Positions 1-8,712 are shown, counted from the stretch's first letter. The stretch is DNA of 64,000 nt from Acidocella facilis ATCC 35904 (GCF_000687875.1 NZ_JHYG01000007.1:176500-240499), one strand, 5' to 3'. The notes: generated by a model not told the origin, from the sequence alone. Made by a program: numbers and translations.

Positions 1-1
1 C

Positions 2-784
2 GACGTATCCGGCGCCGGCTATCTCACGGATAGCCGCGGCAACAAGAAGCAGATCCCTCCCTTCAAGGTGCATTCCGTTTCAACCACGCCGCGCATCCTG
101 ATCAGCTGGCCAGTGACTTTGCCGGGCAATGGGCGTCTCTACACGCAAATCGTCCCGCCGATCGTGGTGCTGAACACCGAAATATTCGGGCAGAAATTTC
201 ATACTGCCGGTGTGGCGAATTTCACCATCACACCGTTTCTCGGGCAATGGAACGTGACGCGGAATTTCAAAATCGCCAGCGGGTTTGACTTCATTCTACC
301 TACCGGCGCCTACAGCGCCAGCAAGCCCGCCATCGCCTCCGGCTATACCACCTACTCGCCGGTGCTCTCGCTGCGCTACAACAACCCGCATGGGCTGGAT
401 ATCGGCGTTTCCAACCGCCTCTTCTTCAACAGCACGAATACGCGCACCCATTACCATTCCGGCGATGCCTACCTGGCGGATTATATCGCCGGCTGGAATA
501 TCGGGCCGGTCGAGCTTGGCGTGACCGGCGGCTGGTTGCAGGAATATCAGCGCGACAGCCAATATGGCGCGGCAATACCCGGTTCGCGTCAGGAGATTTT
601 CAGGATCGGCCCCTCCATTACCTATAGCGGCCGGTTCCTGGGGAAGATCCCCTTCATCGTCAACGTCAATGATCAGTTCGACGTGATTTCAAAAAACGCG
701 CCGAAGGAAAATAATCTCTGGGTGAATATCGGCTTTCCGTTATTCGCGCCGCCGCCGCCGGCCCCGCCGGTGCACGCCAGCTGA
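2..784 (+). CDS. MetA/SphA-family outer-membrane protein, 5' partial
   Basis: The frame is open to the first base of the window, so the start codon lies outside; 260 residues are visible. The alternating aromatic/polar strands and the repeated short turns fit the outer-membrane beta-barrels of the MetA-pathway phenol-degradation (SphA-like) family, thought to help aromatic or hydrophobic substrates across the outer membrane. The last strand (WVNIGFPLF) is followed by a proline-rich tail of about 12 residues, unusual because such barrels normally end on an aromatic residue. The stop is 11 bases before the next gene, whose Shine-Dalgarno lies in the gap, so the two are probably co-transcribed. 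The family call is by overall pattern and the substrate is unknown. Confidence 0.75.
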   Translation, partial: DVSGAGYLTDSRGNKKQIPPFKVHSVSTTPRILISWPVTLPGNGRLYTQIVPPIVVLNTEIFGQKFHTAGVANFTITPFLGQWNVTRNFKIASGFDFILPTGAYSASKPAIASGYTTYSPVLSLRYNNPHGLDIGVSNRLFFNSTNTRTHYHSGDAYLADYIAGWNIGPVELGVTGGWLQEYQRDSQYGAAIPGSRQEIFRIGPSITYSGRFLGKIPFIVNVNDQFDVISKNAPKENNLWVNIGFPLFAPPPPAPPVHAS

Positions 785-795
785 AGGAGCGGAGA

Positions 796-1992
796 ATGAA
801 CGAGACGCAACGCCAGGCCGGAACCGGCCAAGGTATTTTGTTGCTGTGCGGGTCGTGCCTGCCCATTCTGGGCGCGGTCCTGCTTGGGCCGGTGCTGGCC
901 GAGGTGCAGGCGCATTTCATCACAACCCCCAATGTCGCAGCCCTGACGCCGGTGATGCTCACCATCCCGGCCCTGATGATCGCGGTGTTTTCGCCCTTGG
1001 CCGGCTGGCTCGCGGACAGATTCGGCAGACGCCGTCTGCTGCTGATCGGCTTGCTGGTTTACACGCTGTTCGGCACCGCGCCGCTCTATTTGCAGGGCTT
1101 GCACGCGATCGTGCTCTCGCGTGCCGGGCTGGGGCTTGCCGAGGCGGTGGTGATGACCATCTGCACCGCGCTGATCGGCGATTATTTCGAAGGCCGCAGC
1201 CGTATGCTCTGGCTCTCCCTGCAGGGGGCGGTCGCGTCTTTCGCGGCCGCGGTGTTTTTCGGGCTCGGCGGCGCGCTGGGAGAGTTTGGCTGGCGCACGC
1301 CGTTCTGGCTCTATGTCGCCGGCATCGTGATGTTTCCCTTTGCATTGAAGCTGTTGTGGGAGCCCTCCCGGCCGCATCGGCTGACGCCGCATCTGGGGGC
1401 GCAGACGCTGCCCTGGCGGGTGCTGGCCGTGGCTTACCCGTTTGCCTTGGTCACCGGTATCGCGCTGCTGATGGTGCCCATTCAGCTCAGCTTCATTCTG
1501 CACGGGCTGGGGCTCGATTCACCGGCCACGGCGGGGCTGCTTTCCGCCGGCAACCAGGCCTCGGTACTGGCCGGCGCCTTGCTGTTCCGCCTGCTGGTGC
1601 GCTTTGGCTATGTGCCGGTGTTCGGCGGCGGGTTTTTCGCGGCTGGCGCGGGGCTGCTGCTGGTTTCGGTCAGCAAGGGGCAGGGCGGTCTGCTTCTGGG
1701 CGGCTGTTTGAACGGCTTCGGGTGCGGCCTGCTGCTGGTGGGGCTGATCACTTGGGCGTTGGCGGCGCTGCCCTCAAAGGTTCGCGGGGTTGGCGCCGGG
1801 GGCTTCAATAGCTGCGTGTTCCTGGGTGAATTCCTCAGCCCGCTTGTCATCCTGCTCTTGCGCCATGGCGGGGTCAGCCTGGTGAGCGCCATGGCTTTTT
1901 GCGGCTGGGGGCTGGTGGCCTTGATATTGCCCGCCTTGCTCGCGCCTCTGGCCATCCGCGTTCAGGCCGCCGCTCTGCCGGCGGCCGACTGA
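796..1992 (+). CDS. MFS transporter
   Basis: The 398-residue protein has about 12 hydrophobic segments, the normal size for the major facilitator superfamily. The family motif A lies between segments 2 and 3 at about residues 70-82 (GWLADRFGRRRLL). A strong Shine-Dalgarno (GGAGCGGAG) precedes the ATG. It lies between an outer-membrane channel-like protein and a cyclase-family hydrolase, so it probably moves the substrate or product of that small pathway across the inner membrane; direction (import or export) cannot be read from the sequence. The substrate is unassigned; aromatic acids are a guess from the neighbours. Confidence 0.9.
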   Translation: MNETQRQAGTGQGILLLCGSCLPILGAVLLGPVLAEVQAHFITTPNVAALTPVMLTIPALMIAVFSPLAGWLADRFGRRRLLLIGLLVYTLFGTAPLYLQGLHAIVLSRAGLGLAEAVVMTICTALIGDYFEGRSRMLWLSLQGAVASFAAAVFFGLGGALGEFGWRTPFWLYVAGIVMFPFALKLLWEPSRPHRLTPHLGAQTLPWRVLAVAYPFALVTGIALLMVPIQLSFILHGLGLDSPATAGLLSAGNQASVLAGALLFRLLVRFGYVPVFGGGFFAAGAGLLLVSVSKGQGGLLLGGCLNGFGCGLLLVGLITWALAALPSKVRGVGAGGFNSCVFLGEFLSPLVILLLRHGGVSLVSAMAFCGWGLVALILPALLAPLAIRVQAAALPAAD

Positions 1993-2026
1993 ACGCCTCC
2001 CCCCGCTTTTTCCGGAGTGACCTTGA

Positions 2027-2809
2027 ATGAGACGCTTTCTCGATCTTTCCGTCGCCATCGATAACGACACCCCGGCCGACCCGCCGCCGCTGCGCCCAAA
2101 AATCCTCTATCAGGATCACGCCCAAAGCGTCGCGGAAGTGCTGAATTTTTTCCCCGGTCTCACGCAAGACCAATTGCCGGATGGGGCCGGCTGGGCGGTT
2201 GAGAGCTTGCAGGTCACCGCCCATAACGGCACGCATCTCGACGCGCCCTGGCATTATCATCCGACGATGGATGACGGCGCGCGCGCGATCACGATCGACG
2301 AAGTGCCGCTGGATTGGTGTTATCGTCCCGGCGTCAAGCTGGATTTCCGGCATATGGAAGACGGCTACGTGGCGACCGCGGCGGATATTGAGGCGGAGTT
2401 GCGGCGGATTGGTTATACATTGCGGCCGCTGGATATCGTGGTCATCAACACCGCCGCCGGCGCGGCATATGGCACCCCGGCTTATCTGGGCAAAGGCTGC
2501 GGCATTGGCCGTGAGGCGACTTTATATTTGCTGGAGCGGGGCGTGCGTGTCACCGGCACCGACGCTTGGAGCTGGGACGCGCCCTTTCCCCTTACAGCCA
2601 GACGCTTTGCCGAAACCGGCGATGCGTCGTTGATCTGGGAAGGGCACAAGGCCGGCGCCAAGATCGGCTATTGTCACCTGGAAAAGCTCGCCCGCCTGGC
2701 CGAGCTGCCGCCCTTTGGTTTCGAGATCATTTGCTTTCCGACCAAAATCAAGAATGGCTCGGCGGGCTGGACCCGGGCGGTCGCTGTATGGGAGGCGGAG
2801 ACGGCGTGA
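2027..2809 (+). CDS. Cyclase family protein (KynB-like metal hydrolase)
   Basis: The 260-residue protein carries the cyclase/kynurenine-formamidase signature HNGTHLDAPWH at residues 66-76; its His and Asp residues bind metal in this family, whose members hydrolyse amides or lactams such as N-formylkynurenine or isatin. It is longer than KynB (about 210 residues) and lacks a tryptophan-catabolism context, so it is not named kynB. It is the last gene of the three-gene unit, 34 bases after the MFS gene. Together the genes suggest uptake and ring opening or deformylation of a small cyclic or aromatic compound. Function beyond the family is inference. Confidence 0.85.
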   Translation: MRRFLDLSVAIDNDTPADPPPLRPKILYQDHAQSVAEVLNFFPGLTQDQLPDGAGWAVESLQVTAHNGTHLDAPWHYHPTMDDGARAITIDEVPLDWCYRPGVKLDFRHMEDGYVATAADIEAELRRIGYTLRPLDIVVINTAAGAAYGTPAYLGKGCGIGREATLYLLERGVRVTGTDAWSWDAPFPLTARRFAETGDASLIWEGHKAGAKIGYCHLEKLARLAELPPFGFEIICFPTKIKNGSAGWTRAVAVWEAETA

Positions 2810-3095
2810 TCGCCGTCTTTAACCCTCCTTTGTGCCGCTGACCTGCGCCGCGGCCCTATAAGAAACGATCTGAGCGCCCCCAACCCCGCGCAGGGGCTTT
2901 TACGGCACGGATACTTTGACGATGTCAGACCAGGAGCTGTCGCGCCGTTCGCCCTGGCAGCGCGCGGCGTTTACGCTGGCGTTATCCAAGGCGTTGTGAG
3001 CTTGCCCGTTTGGGACGAGCTTTTCAGCCCTGTCTTTTGGCCAGGCCAACAAATCCAGCAGGTTCGAAAGCAGCGAAATTGTTCATTGAAAAACC

Positions 3096-3171
3096 TGGCT
3101 CCCGAAGTAGGACTCGAACCTACGACCGAGCGATTAACAGTCGCTTGCTCTACCAACTGAGCTATTCGGGA
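3096..3171 (-). tRNA. tRNA-Asn (GTT)
   Basis: Read on the minus strand this is a 76-base cloverleaf: acceptor stem TCCCGAA paired near the 3' end, D-loop AGTTGGTAGAG, anticodon loop CTGTTAA with anticodon GTT, T-loop GGTTCGAGTCC, discriminator G and an encoded CCA. It is read divergently from the following tRNA-Leu. A promoter with 17-base spacing lies just upstream. Confidence 0.97.
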
Positions 3172-3183
3172 CCGGTGGGCGGC

Positions 3184-3212
3184 TCTATAAACAACGCCCC
3201 GGAGGCTGGCAA
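3184..3212 (-). promoter_or_regulatory. Promoter of tRNA-Asn
   Basis: On the minus strand, TTGCCA (3212-3207) and TATAGA (3189-3184) are separated by exactly 17 bases. The -10 box ends 12 bases before the mature 5' end of tRNA-Asn, which leaves a short leader. The match to the housekeeping sigma consensus is 4/6 and 5/6. Confidence 0.7.
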
Positions 3213-3314
3213 GTGCCCTTGGCAAATAAATGACAGCTTTCTCCTCAACGCCCTGTAAGCGCTTGTTCAGCTTAAAAAACAGCCGCTTCGCGGGGGCAGG
3301 GGCGGCCCGGCCAG

Positions 3315-3343
3315 TTGATTTCGCCGCTGGCCTCACTTACAGA
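3315..3343 (+). promoter_or_regulatory. Promoter of tRNA-Leu (CAA)
   Basis: TTGATT (3315-3320), a 17-base spacer and TACAGA (3338-3343) precede the tRNA-Leu 5' end at 3356 by 12 bases. The geometry matches the promoters of the other two tRNAs in this window. Confidence 0.55.
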
Positions 3344-3355
3344 AGGCGCAGCCAG

Positions 3356-3442
3356 GCGGGTGTGGTGGAACTGGTAGACGCGCCGGACTCAAAATCCGGT
3401 TCCAGCAATGGAGTGTCGGTTCGATTCCGACCACCCGCACCA
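3356..3442 (+). tRNA. tRNA-Leu (CAA)
   Basis: This 87-base class II tRNA has the acceptor stem GCGGGTG paired with CACCCGC, anticodon loop CTCAAAA with anticodon CAA, a long variable arm (TTCCAGCAATGGAGTG region), T-loop GGTTCGATTCC and an encoded ACCA end. It reads UUG codons. Confidence 0.97.
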
Positions 3443-3656
3443 GGCTTCCCAACCCCTCTTTCATCGGCCCGCACCGCGCTTCAGCCCGCGTCAAAACCGG
3501 CCGCAAAAAAGCGGCGCGGGGCATTGCGCAAAATCGCGAATCATCCGTCGGATTGCCGCAAAAATCTCGATCGCCGCCGCCTGTGCCCCTCATCTGGACA
3601 AGGCGCCACGGTTCCTGGAAGCTCACACGGGCTGAAACCAGGCGCCGGGGCGATGA

Positions 3657-4163
3657 ATGACACGTGATGAGATCTACCGGCACATAGCCTTCGTCCTGCG
3701 CTGCTCAGCTGCGGCCGCGCTGGCTTATCTGGCGGCCCGTGGCGTCGGGCTGCCGCATCCGGTCTGGGCGACGATGAGCGGCATCATCGTCTCCCAGGAA
3801 AAACTCAACGATACCAGCCGCGCCGCGCTTTGGCGGCTCACCGGCACGCTCGTCGGCGTCGTCTCGGCGGTGATTATCGGTGGCGCGCTGGTCGCCTTTG
3901 GCGCGCCGGTGCCGTTGCAACTGGCCGGGGCCGTTTGTTTCTGCGCCGTGCTGGTGCGGCTCTGGCCGAATTTGCGGGTTTCGATGTGGACGGCGCCGAT
4001 CGTGCTGCTCACCGTCGATCCCGGCGATACGATTCTCCAGACCGGCATCTGGCGAGGCAGCGAGGTGCTGCTGGGCGGGCTCATCGGCATCGCCTTCCAC
4101 GCCTTGGCGGAACGCGCCATCACCTGGCTGGACGCGCACGAGGCCAGACCGACCCAGGGCTGA
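3657..4163 (+). CDS. Short FUSC-like inner-membrane protein
   Basis: The 168-residue protein is almost wholly hydrophobic, with four or five likely membrane helices, a conserved-looking VWATMSGIIVSQE stretch near residues 37-49 and an ending rich in charged residues. This resembles the membrane half of the fusaric-acid-resistance/aromatic-acid-exporter (FUSC) superfamily, but full exporters have 600-700 residues; a full-length relative is at 54319. It may be a stand-alone single-unit form. The gene is followed after 95 bases by the YdeP-like oxidoreductase on the same strand; no functional link is evident. The ATG at 3657 is chosen because the alternative at 3653 hits a stop after three codons. 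Confidence 0.7.
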   Translation: MTRDEIYRHIAFVLRCSAAAALAYLAARGVGLPHPVWATMSGIIVSQEKLNDTSRAALWRLTGTLVGVVSAVIIGGALVAFGAPVPLQLAGAVCFCAVLVRLWPNLRVSMWTAPIVLLTVDPGDTILQTGIWRGSEVLLGGLIGIAFHALAERAITWLDAHEARPTQG

Positions 4164-4258
4164 GCAATAAGCGGGGCGGTGTTGCTGCATTGCAACTTGT
4201 CGCGGCGGGCAGGGACACTCATTTAGCGTCACGAACAATCCGCTGGGGAGTGGTGATC

Positions 4259-6523
4259 ATGTCGGAAAAGCTGCGCTTTGAAACCTATAAGGCGCCGGCC
4301 GGTGGCTGGGGGGCGGCGAAAGCCACCGCCAAGGTGTTGCTGGAACAGAGTGTGGTGGTGAAAGGCAGCCAAGCGCTGCTGAAGATGAACCATCCGGACG
4401 GGTTCAAATGCCCGAGCTGCGCCTGGCCGAATCCGGACCGCGAGAAGAAGCTGGAATTCTGCGAGAACGGCGCCAAGGCGCTGGCCGTTGAAGCCACCCG
4501 CAAGCGCGTCACCCGCGACTTCTTCGCCCAGTACAGCGTCACCGAGCTGATGGCGCAGTCCGATTACTGGCTGGAGGAGCAAGGCCGCCTGACCGAGCCG
4601 ATGCGCTATGATGCCGCCACCGACCATTACGTGCCGGTCTCCTGGGACGATGCCTATCAGCTGATCGCCAGCGAGCTGAACGCCCTCGCCAGCCCCGATG
4701 AGGCGGAATTCTACACCTCCGGCCGTACCTCCAACGAGGCCGCCTTCCTTTATTCGGTGTTCGTGCGCGAATTCGGCACCAATAATTTCCCCGATTGCTC
4801 GAATATGTGCCACGAGCCGACCAGCCGCGGCCTGCCAATGTCGATCGGCATCGGCAAGGGCACCGTGGTGATCGGCGATTTCGCCAAGGCCGAGGCGATT
4901 TTCATCATCGGCCAGAATACCGGCACCAACAGCCCGCGCATGATGACCGAGCTGGTGCATGCCAGGAAGCGCAACGTGCCGATCGTGGCGGTGAACCCGA
5001 TGCCCGAGCGCGCTCTGATCCGCTTCACCGAGCCGCAGGACATGGTGGAGATGGCCACCTTCCAGTCCACCCCGATCTCCAGCGAATTCGTGCATATCAA
5101 GATCGGCGGCGATGTGGCGCTGCTCAAGGGCATCATGAAGGTGCTGTTCGAGCGCGATGCGGCCGGGGAAAAGGTGCTGGATGAGGAATTCATCCGCGAC
5201 CATACCCATGGCTTCGCGGCGCTGAAGGCGGATATCGAGGCCACCAGCTGGGCGGATATCGTCGCGGTCTCCGGCATCGAGGAAGCGCAGATCCGGCGTT
5301 GCGCGGATGTCTATATCGCCTCCAACGCCACCATCATCTGCTTCGGCATGGGCGTCACCCAGCACCAGCAAGGCGCGCGGGTGATCCAGCAGATCGCCAA
5401 TCTGTTGATGCTGCGGGGGAATTTCGGCAAGCCCGGAGCTGGCATCTGCCCGGTGCGCGGCCATTCCAACGTGCAGGGGGACCGCACGGTCGGCATCGAT
5501 GAGAAGCCGACCCCAGCCTATCTGGACAAGTTGCAGGAAGTATTCGGCTTCGCCCCGCCGCGTGAGCATGGCCATCATGTGGTCGAGAGCGTGAAGGCGA
5601 TGATCGAGGGCAGCGCCAAGGTGTTCATCGGCATGGGCGGGAATTTCATCCACGCCATCCCGGACACGTTCGCCGCCTATGAGGCGATGCGCCGGCTGAA
5701 CCTCACCGTCGGCATCGCCACCAAGCTCAATCGAGGCCATCTGGTGCATGGCAAGCAGGCCTTGATCCTGCCCGTCATTGCCCGCTCGGAGATCGACAAC
5801 CAGGCCAGCGGCCCGCAATTCGTCACCATCGAGGATGCGATGTCCAACATCACCGCCTCGCGCGGGGTGCTGGAGCCGGCAAGTGCCGATCTGCGCTCGG
5901 AAATCGAGATCGTCTGCCGCATGGCGATGGCGACGCTGCCCAACAGCGTGGTGCCCTGGGCGGAGTATATCGCGGATTATAACCTCATCCGCGACCGCAT
6001 CGCGGATGTGTATCCGGATCTGTTCGCCGGGTTCAATCAGCGGATCAAGGCGCCGGGCGGCTTCCACCTCAACAACCCGCCGCGCGCCCGGCAGTGGAAG
6101 ACCGACACCGGCAAGGCAAATTTCCTGATCATCGAAGGGCTGGATGAGGATAAGCCGATTGGCGGCGCGGAGATGTTCCGCCTTTCCACCGTGCGTTCGC
6201 ACGACCAGTACAACACCACCATCTACTCCAACTCGGACCGGTATCGCGGCGTCTATGACGGGCGGATGGTGCTGTTTATGAATGAGGCGGATATGCGCGA
6301 TTACGGCATCGCGCCGCAGGCTATTGTGGGCCTGGAGACGATCGCGGATGACGGGGTGGAGCGCCGGGTGATGGGGCTGACCGTGTATCCCTACCAGATG
6401 CCGCGCGGCAGCCTGGCCGGCTATTACCCGGAGCTGAACCCGCTGCTGCCGATTGGGCATCACGACGAGATCTCCGGCACGCCGGCGGCCAAGTCGATCC
6501 CGGTAAGGATTGTAAAGTCGTAA
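4259..6523 (+). CDS. FdhF/YdeP family molybdopterin oxidoreductase
   Basis: The 754-residue protein belongs to the formate-dehydrogenase-like YdeP group. Visible marks are an N-terminal cysteine cluster (C51, C54, C68) of the Fe-S type and the motif MCHEPTSRG near residue 183, where Cys184 takes the place of the molybdenum-binding Cys/Sec of formate dehydrogenase H (CHxPS). Long stretches also match the bis-MGD binding fold. Escherichia coli YdeP is linked to acid resistance; the natural substrate of this group is not settled. The start at 4259 follows GGGGAG at a good distance; the frame stays open about 430 bases further upstream, overlapping the FUSC-like gene, but that extension does not look like protein of this family. 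The stop codon merges with repeat copy 1. Confidence 0.9.
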   Translation: MSEKLRFETYKAPAGGWGAAKATAKVLLEQSVVVKGSQALLKMNHPDGFKCPSCAWPNPDREKKLEFCENGAKALAVEATRKRVTRDFFAQYSVTELMAQSDYWLEEQGRLTEPMRYDAATDHYVPVSWDDAYQLIASELNALASPDEAEFYTSGRTSNEAAFLYSVFVREFGTNNFPDCSNMCHEPTSRGLPMSIGIGKGTVVIGDFAKAEAIFIIGQNTGTNSPRMMTELVHARKRNVPIVAVNPMPERALIRFTEPQDMVEMATFQSTPISSEFVHIKIGGDVALLKGIMKVLFERDAAGEKVLDEEFIRDHTHGFAALKADIEATSWADIVAVSGIEEAQIRRCADVYIASNATIICFGMGVTQHQQGARVIQQIANLLMLRGNFGKPGAGICPVRGHSNVQGDRTVGIDEKPTPAYLDKLQEVFGFAPPREHGHHVVESVKAMIEGSAKVFIGMGGNFIHAIPDTFAAYEAMRRLNLTVGIATKLNRGHLVHGKQALILPVIARSEIDNQASGPQFVTIEDAMSNITASRGVLEPASADLRSEIEIVCRMAMATLPNSVVPWAEYIADYNLIRDRIADVYPDLFAGFNQRIKAPGGFHLNNPPRARQWKTDTGKANFLIIEGLDEDKPIGGAEMFRLSTVRSHDQYNTTIYSNSDRYRGVYDGRMVLFMNEADMRDYGIAPQAIVGLETIADDGVERRVMGLTVYPYQMPRGSLAGYYPELNPLLPIGHHDEISGTPAAKSIPVRIVKS

Positions 6524-6622
6524 AAGTTTTTGGTGCCGCTTTTTTCAAAAAGCGGCAAAAAATGCTGGGGCGGTGGCGACCGCGTTGCAACCCCCCAGCC
6601 TTTTCAAAGCCAAAAATTTTTA
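6522..6622. repeat. Modular palindromic repeat, copy 1
   Basis: The outer arm AAAAGTTTTTGG begins inside the TAA stop of the oxidoreductase gene and is answered by CCAAAAATTTTT at 6610-6621. Inside are a 10-bp hairpin with GCCGCTTTTT (6535-6544) against AAAAAGCGGC (6547-6556), and a second inverted pair CTGGGG/CCCCAG. The first hairpin could act as a terminator for the genes converging from both sides. Confidence 0.85.
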
Positions 6623-6649
6623 ATTATATCGCAAAGCCTTATGCTGCGT

Positions 6650-7918
6650 TCACGGATGCGCCGGAGCCAGCCGCGCCAGCAGGCTCAGCGCCGCCCCCAG
6701 CACAAACCCGACCAGCGTGCCATTCACGCGGATATATTGCAGGTCCTTGCCCACCCGCAGCTCCAGCTTCTCGGTGATGGTCTTCGCATCCCAGGCGCCG
6801 ACGACATGGCCGATGAATTTCGCCCCTTCCGCCTGGGCGCTGGGCAATAGCCGCAGCACGCCGCCGCGCAGCGCCTCGTTCAGTCGCGCCTGGGTGGCCT
6901 CGTCACGCCCCAGCACCTCGGCCAGATTGACCAAAGCCGCCTCGATCACCGCCACTGAGCGCCCATGCGGGTTGGCGGCATCCAGCTCCAGCGCCCGGCG
7001 CATCCGCGCCCAGACATCCCAGACCCAGGCCTGCACCGTCTCATGCGTCATCACCCCGCGCAGCGCCTGGCCGAGCTCGGCGGCGCGAGCCGGGTCGGTC
7101 TCCAGCTTGGCGATTTCGGCGCGTGCCCATTCATCGAAGGCGTCGCGGATTTCGGAACTGTCCGGGCTGATCTTGTCCAGCTCGCTATTCACCGCCGAGA
7201 GCACGCGCTTGGCGATGCCCGCCCCCACCGCCCAGCCGACAAATTTGCCGCCATGCTCGGCGACGCGCTCCTTGATCGCCTCGCGTAGATTTTCCTCCCG
7301 TGCCGCCAGCATCTCCTTCACCTGGGCCAGGATGAAGCTGAACATCTCCTGGTGCTTGCCGCCTTCCACCAGCCCGGCCAGGGCGCGCGCCACCACCACC
7401 CCGGCGGCGCGCCCGCCGACCAGCTTGGGCAACAGCCGGTTGAGCAGGCGCCTGGCCCGGCCATCCTCGATGCTCGCCAGCAGCTTCGGCAGCATCCCGG
7501 CCAGCGCCTCGGCCAGCGGCCTTGAAGCAGCCGGGTCGGCCAGGAAGCGGCGCAGAATGGCGGCACCATCCAGCTCCGCCAGCAACCGGCGCATATCGGC
7601 CTCGGTGAACACATGGTTGGCGACGAAGCGCCCCAGCGCATCGCCCAGGCGTTGCTTCTGCGCCGGCAGAATCGCGGTATGCGGGATTGGCAGCCCCAGA
7701 GGGTGGCGGAACAAAGCGGTGACGGCGAACCAGTCCGCCACCCCGCCGATGAACCCGGCCTTGGCGGCGTCGCGCAGCAGCTCGGTCCAGCCGGAGGGGG
7801 GGAGCCAGTAGCTGCCGAGGGCCAGGGCGGCCATCAGCACCAGCAGCGAGGAGGCGAAGGCTTTGTGGCGACGAAGCGCTGTGCGCAGGGGGGCGTCAGG
7901 GTCTTGCGGCATGGCCAT
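6650..7918 (-). CDS. DUF445 domain-containing membrane protein (YjiN-like)
   Basis: The 422-residue protein begins with a hydrophobic helix at about residues 22-40, followed by the DUF445 hallmark GFIGGVADWFAVTALFRHPLG, and ends with a second hydrophobic segment (about 395-417). The long middle part is helical and charged. This is the usual length and layout of DUF445/YjiN proteins, inner-membrane-anchored proteins of unknown role. It faces the YdeP gene tail to tail with repeat copy 1 between them. No function can be assigned from context. Confidence 0.9.
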   Translation of the reverse strand: MAMPQDPDAPLRTALRRHKAFASSLLVLMAALALGSYWLPPSGWTELLRDAAKAGFIGGVADWFAVTALFRHPLGLPIPHTAILPAQKQRLGDALGRFVANHVFTEADMRRLLAELDGAAILRRFLADPAASRPLAEALAGMLPKLLASIEDGRARRLLNRLLPKLVGGRAAGVVVARALAGLVEGGKHQEMFSFILAQVKEMLAAREENLREAIKERVAEHGGKFVGWAVGAGIAKRVLSAVNSELDKISPDSSEIRDAFDEWARAEIAKLETDPARAAELGQALRGVMTHETVQAWVWDVWARMRRALELDAANPHGRSVAVIEAALVNLAEVLGRDEATQARLNEALRGGVLRLLPSAQAEGAKFIGHVVGAWDAKTITEKLELRVGKDLQYIRVNGTLVGFVLGAALSLLARLAPAHP

Positions 7919-7962
7919 GCGGAAATAGATGGCCCAGCTGCGCCTGCAAGTACACAGGGCGG

Positions 7963-8322
7963 CTAATTGCTGCCCTCTCCCGGCAGGCCGGGCAGGCCCT
8001 GTCCGCCTTGCGGGACATAGCCCGGATCGCTCGGCTGTGCCTTCATGCCGGTCAGTGGGTTCACCTGCACATTGTCGCGGTAGCAGCCCTGGCCGTCATT
8101 CACCCCGCCGACGGAATTGCACTGGTCCTGCGCATTCAGCGCCAGGCCGGAGCTGGGGTCGATCTGCACGCCATTGCGCCGGCAATCCGTATAGGAGCCG
8201 ATGCCCCCCACCGCCTGGCAGGATGGGTCGCGATCCGCCCCGACAATGCCGCTACTCTGCGCCAAAGCCGGACCCGCCAGCAGCCCGAGACAGATGGCAA
8301 AACAGAGATGCCGTCCGACCAT
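7963..8322 (-). CDS. Secreted protein with two Cys-containing repeats
   Basis: I do not recognise the family. The start at 8322 is preferred over an ATG at 8337 because GAGGGG lies at the right distance before it. The 119-residue product has a signal peptide ending at AGPALAQ. The mature part contains two copies of one unit of about 30 residues: C-x-AVGGI, Cys, RRNGVQIDP, then C-x-SVGGV, Cys, YRDNVQVNP. Each unit has two cysteines about 12 residues apart, so one disulfide per unit is likely in the periplasm. A glycine/proline-rich tail follows. The gene lies 44 bases from the DUF445 start on the same strand. Confidence 0.7.
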   Translation of the reverse strand: MVGRHLCFAICLGLLAGPALAQSSGIVGADRDPSCQAVGGIGSYTDCRRNGVQIDPSSGLALNAQDQCNSVGGVNDGQGCYRDNVQVNPLTGMKAQPSDPGYVPQGGQGLPGLPGEGSN

Positions 8323-8533
8323 GAATATCCCCCTCATACAGCTTCCTCACGATGGCCAAGCCCGGCGCGCGCCGCAACCATGACCCGCACGGTTTTTATT
8401 GCATTTTAAAGGATCTGGGGCGTATCGTCGGACTTGAGGATCAGTCCGGCGCAATCGCCGGGCGGCGTCAGTCTCTGTCCGAAAAAGCGGTCTGTGAATA
8501 TCGCGTGCCATCGCAAGATGGAGGGTCAAGGCA

Positions 8534-8698
8534 ATGAATATAAAAGATTATCTTCACAACTCCCAAGGCCCCGGCGGGCATTTTCCGCACGGGCTCAGCC
8601 GCGCCCCGTCGCAAGGCGCGGTGCTGCCGGTGGTGCTGGGCGTGGTCTGCGTCGCCGCGGTGCTGGGCGTGTTGTGGCTGGCCTATAATTTCGGCTGA
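8534..8698 (+). CDS. Small single-span membrane protein, 54 residues
   Basis: The ATG follows GGAGGG at a suitable distance. The product starts MNIKDYLHNSQGPGGHFPHG, then has one hydrophobic helix (VLPVVLGVVCVAAVLGVLWLAY region, residues 30-51) and stops after NFG. The N-terminus is polar and glycine/histidine-rich, the helix near the end. Small proteins of this shape are common in proteobacterial envelopes, often as regulators or complex subunits. I do not recognise the family. The gene ends 14 bases before the first 138-bp repeat. Confidence 0.6.
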   Translation: MNIKDYLHNSQGPGGHFPHGLSRAPSQGAVLPVVLGVVCVAAVLGVLWLAYNFG

Positions 8699-8712
8699 CA
8701 CAGCGGATAATC

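Noticed and set aside
2922..2999. 25-codon frame starting MSDQELSRRS between the cyclase gene and tRNA-Asn
   Set aside because: It has no clear ribosome site and no recognisable feature; too short to support as a gene.
3010..3258. 82-codon frame over the tRNA-Asn
   Set aside because: It overlaps a full tRNA with encoded CCA and has no protein features.
4229..6463. Open frame of 744 codons antisense to the YdeP-like oxidoreductase
   Set aside because: Its composition is low-complexity His/Gly/Asp-rich, and it is the mirror of a conserved protein; long antisense frames arise from the high GC content.
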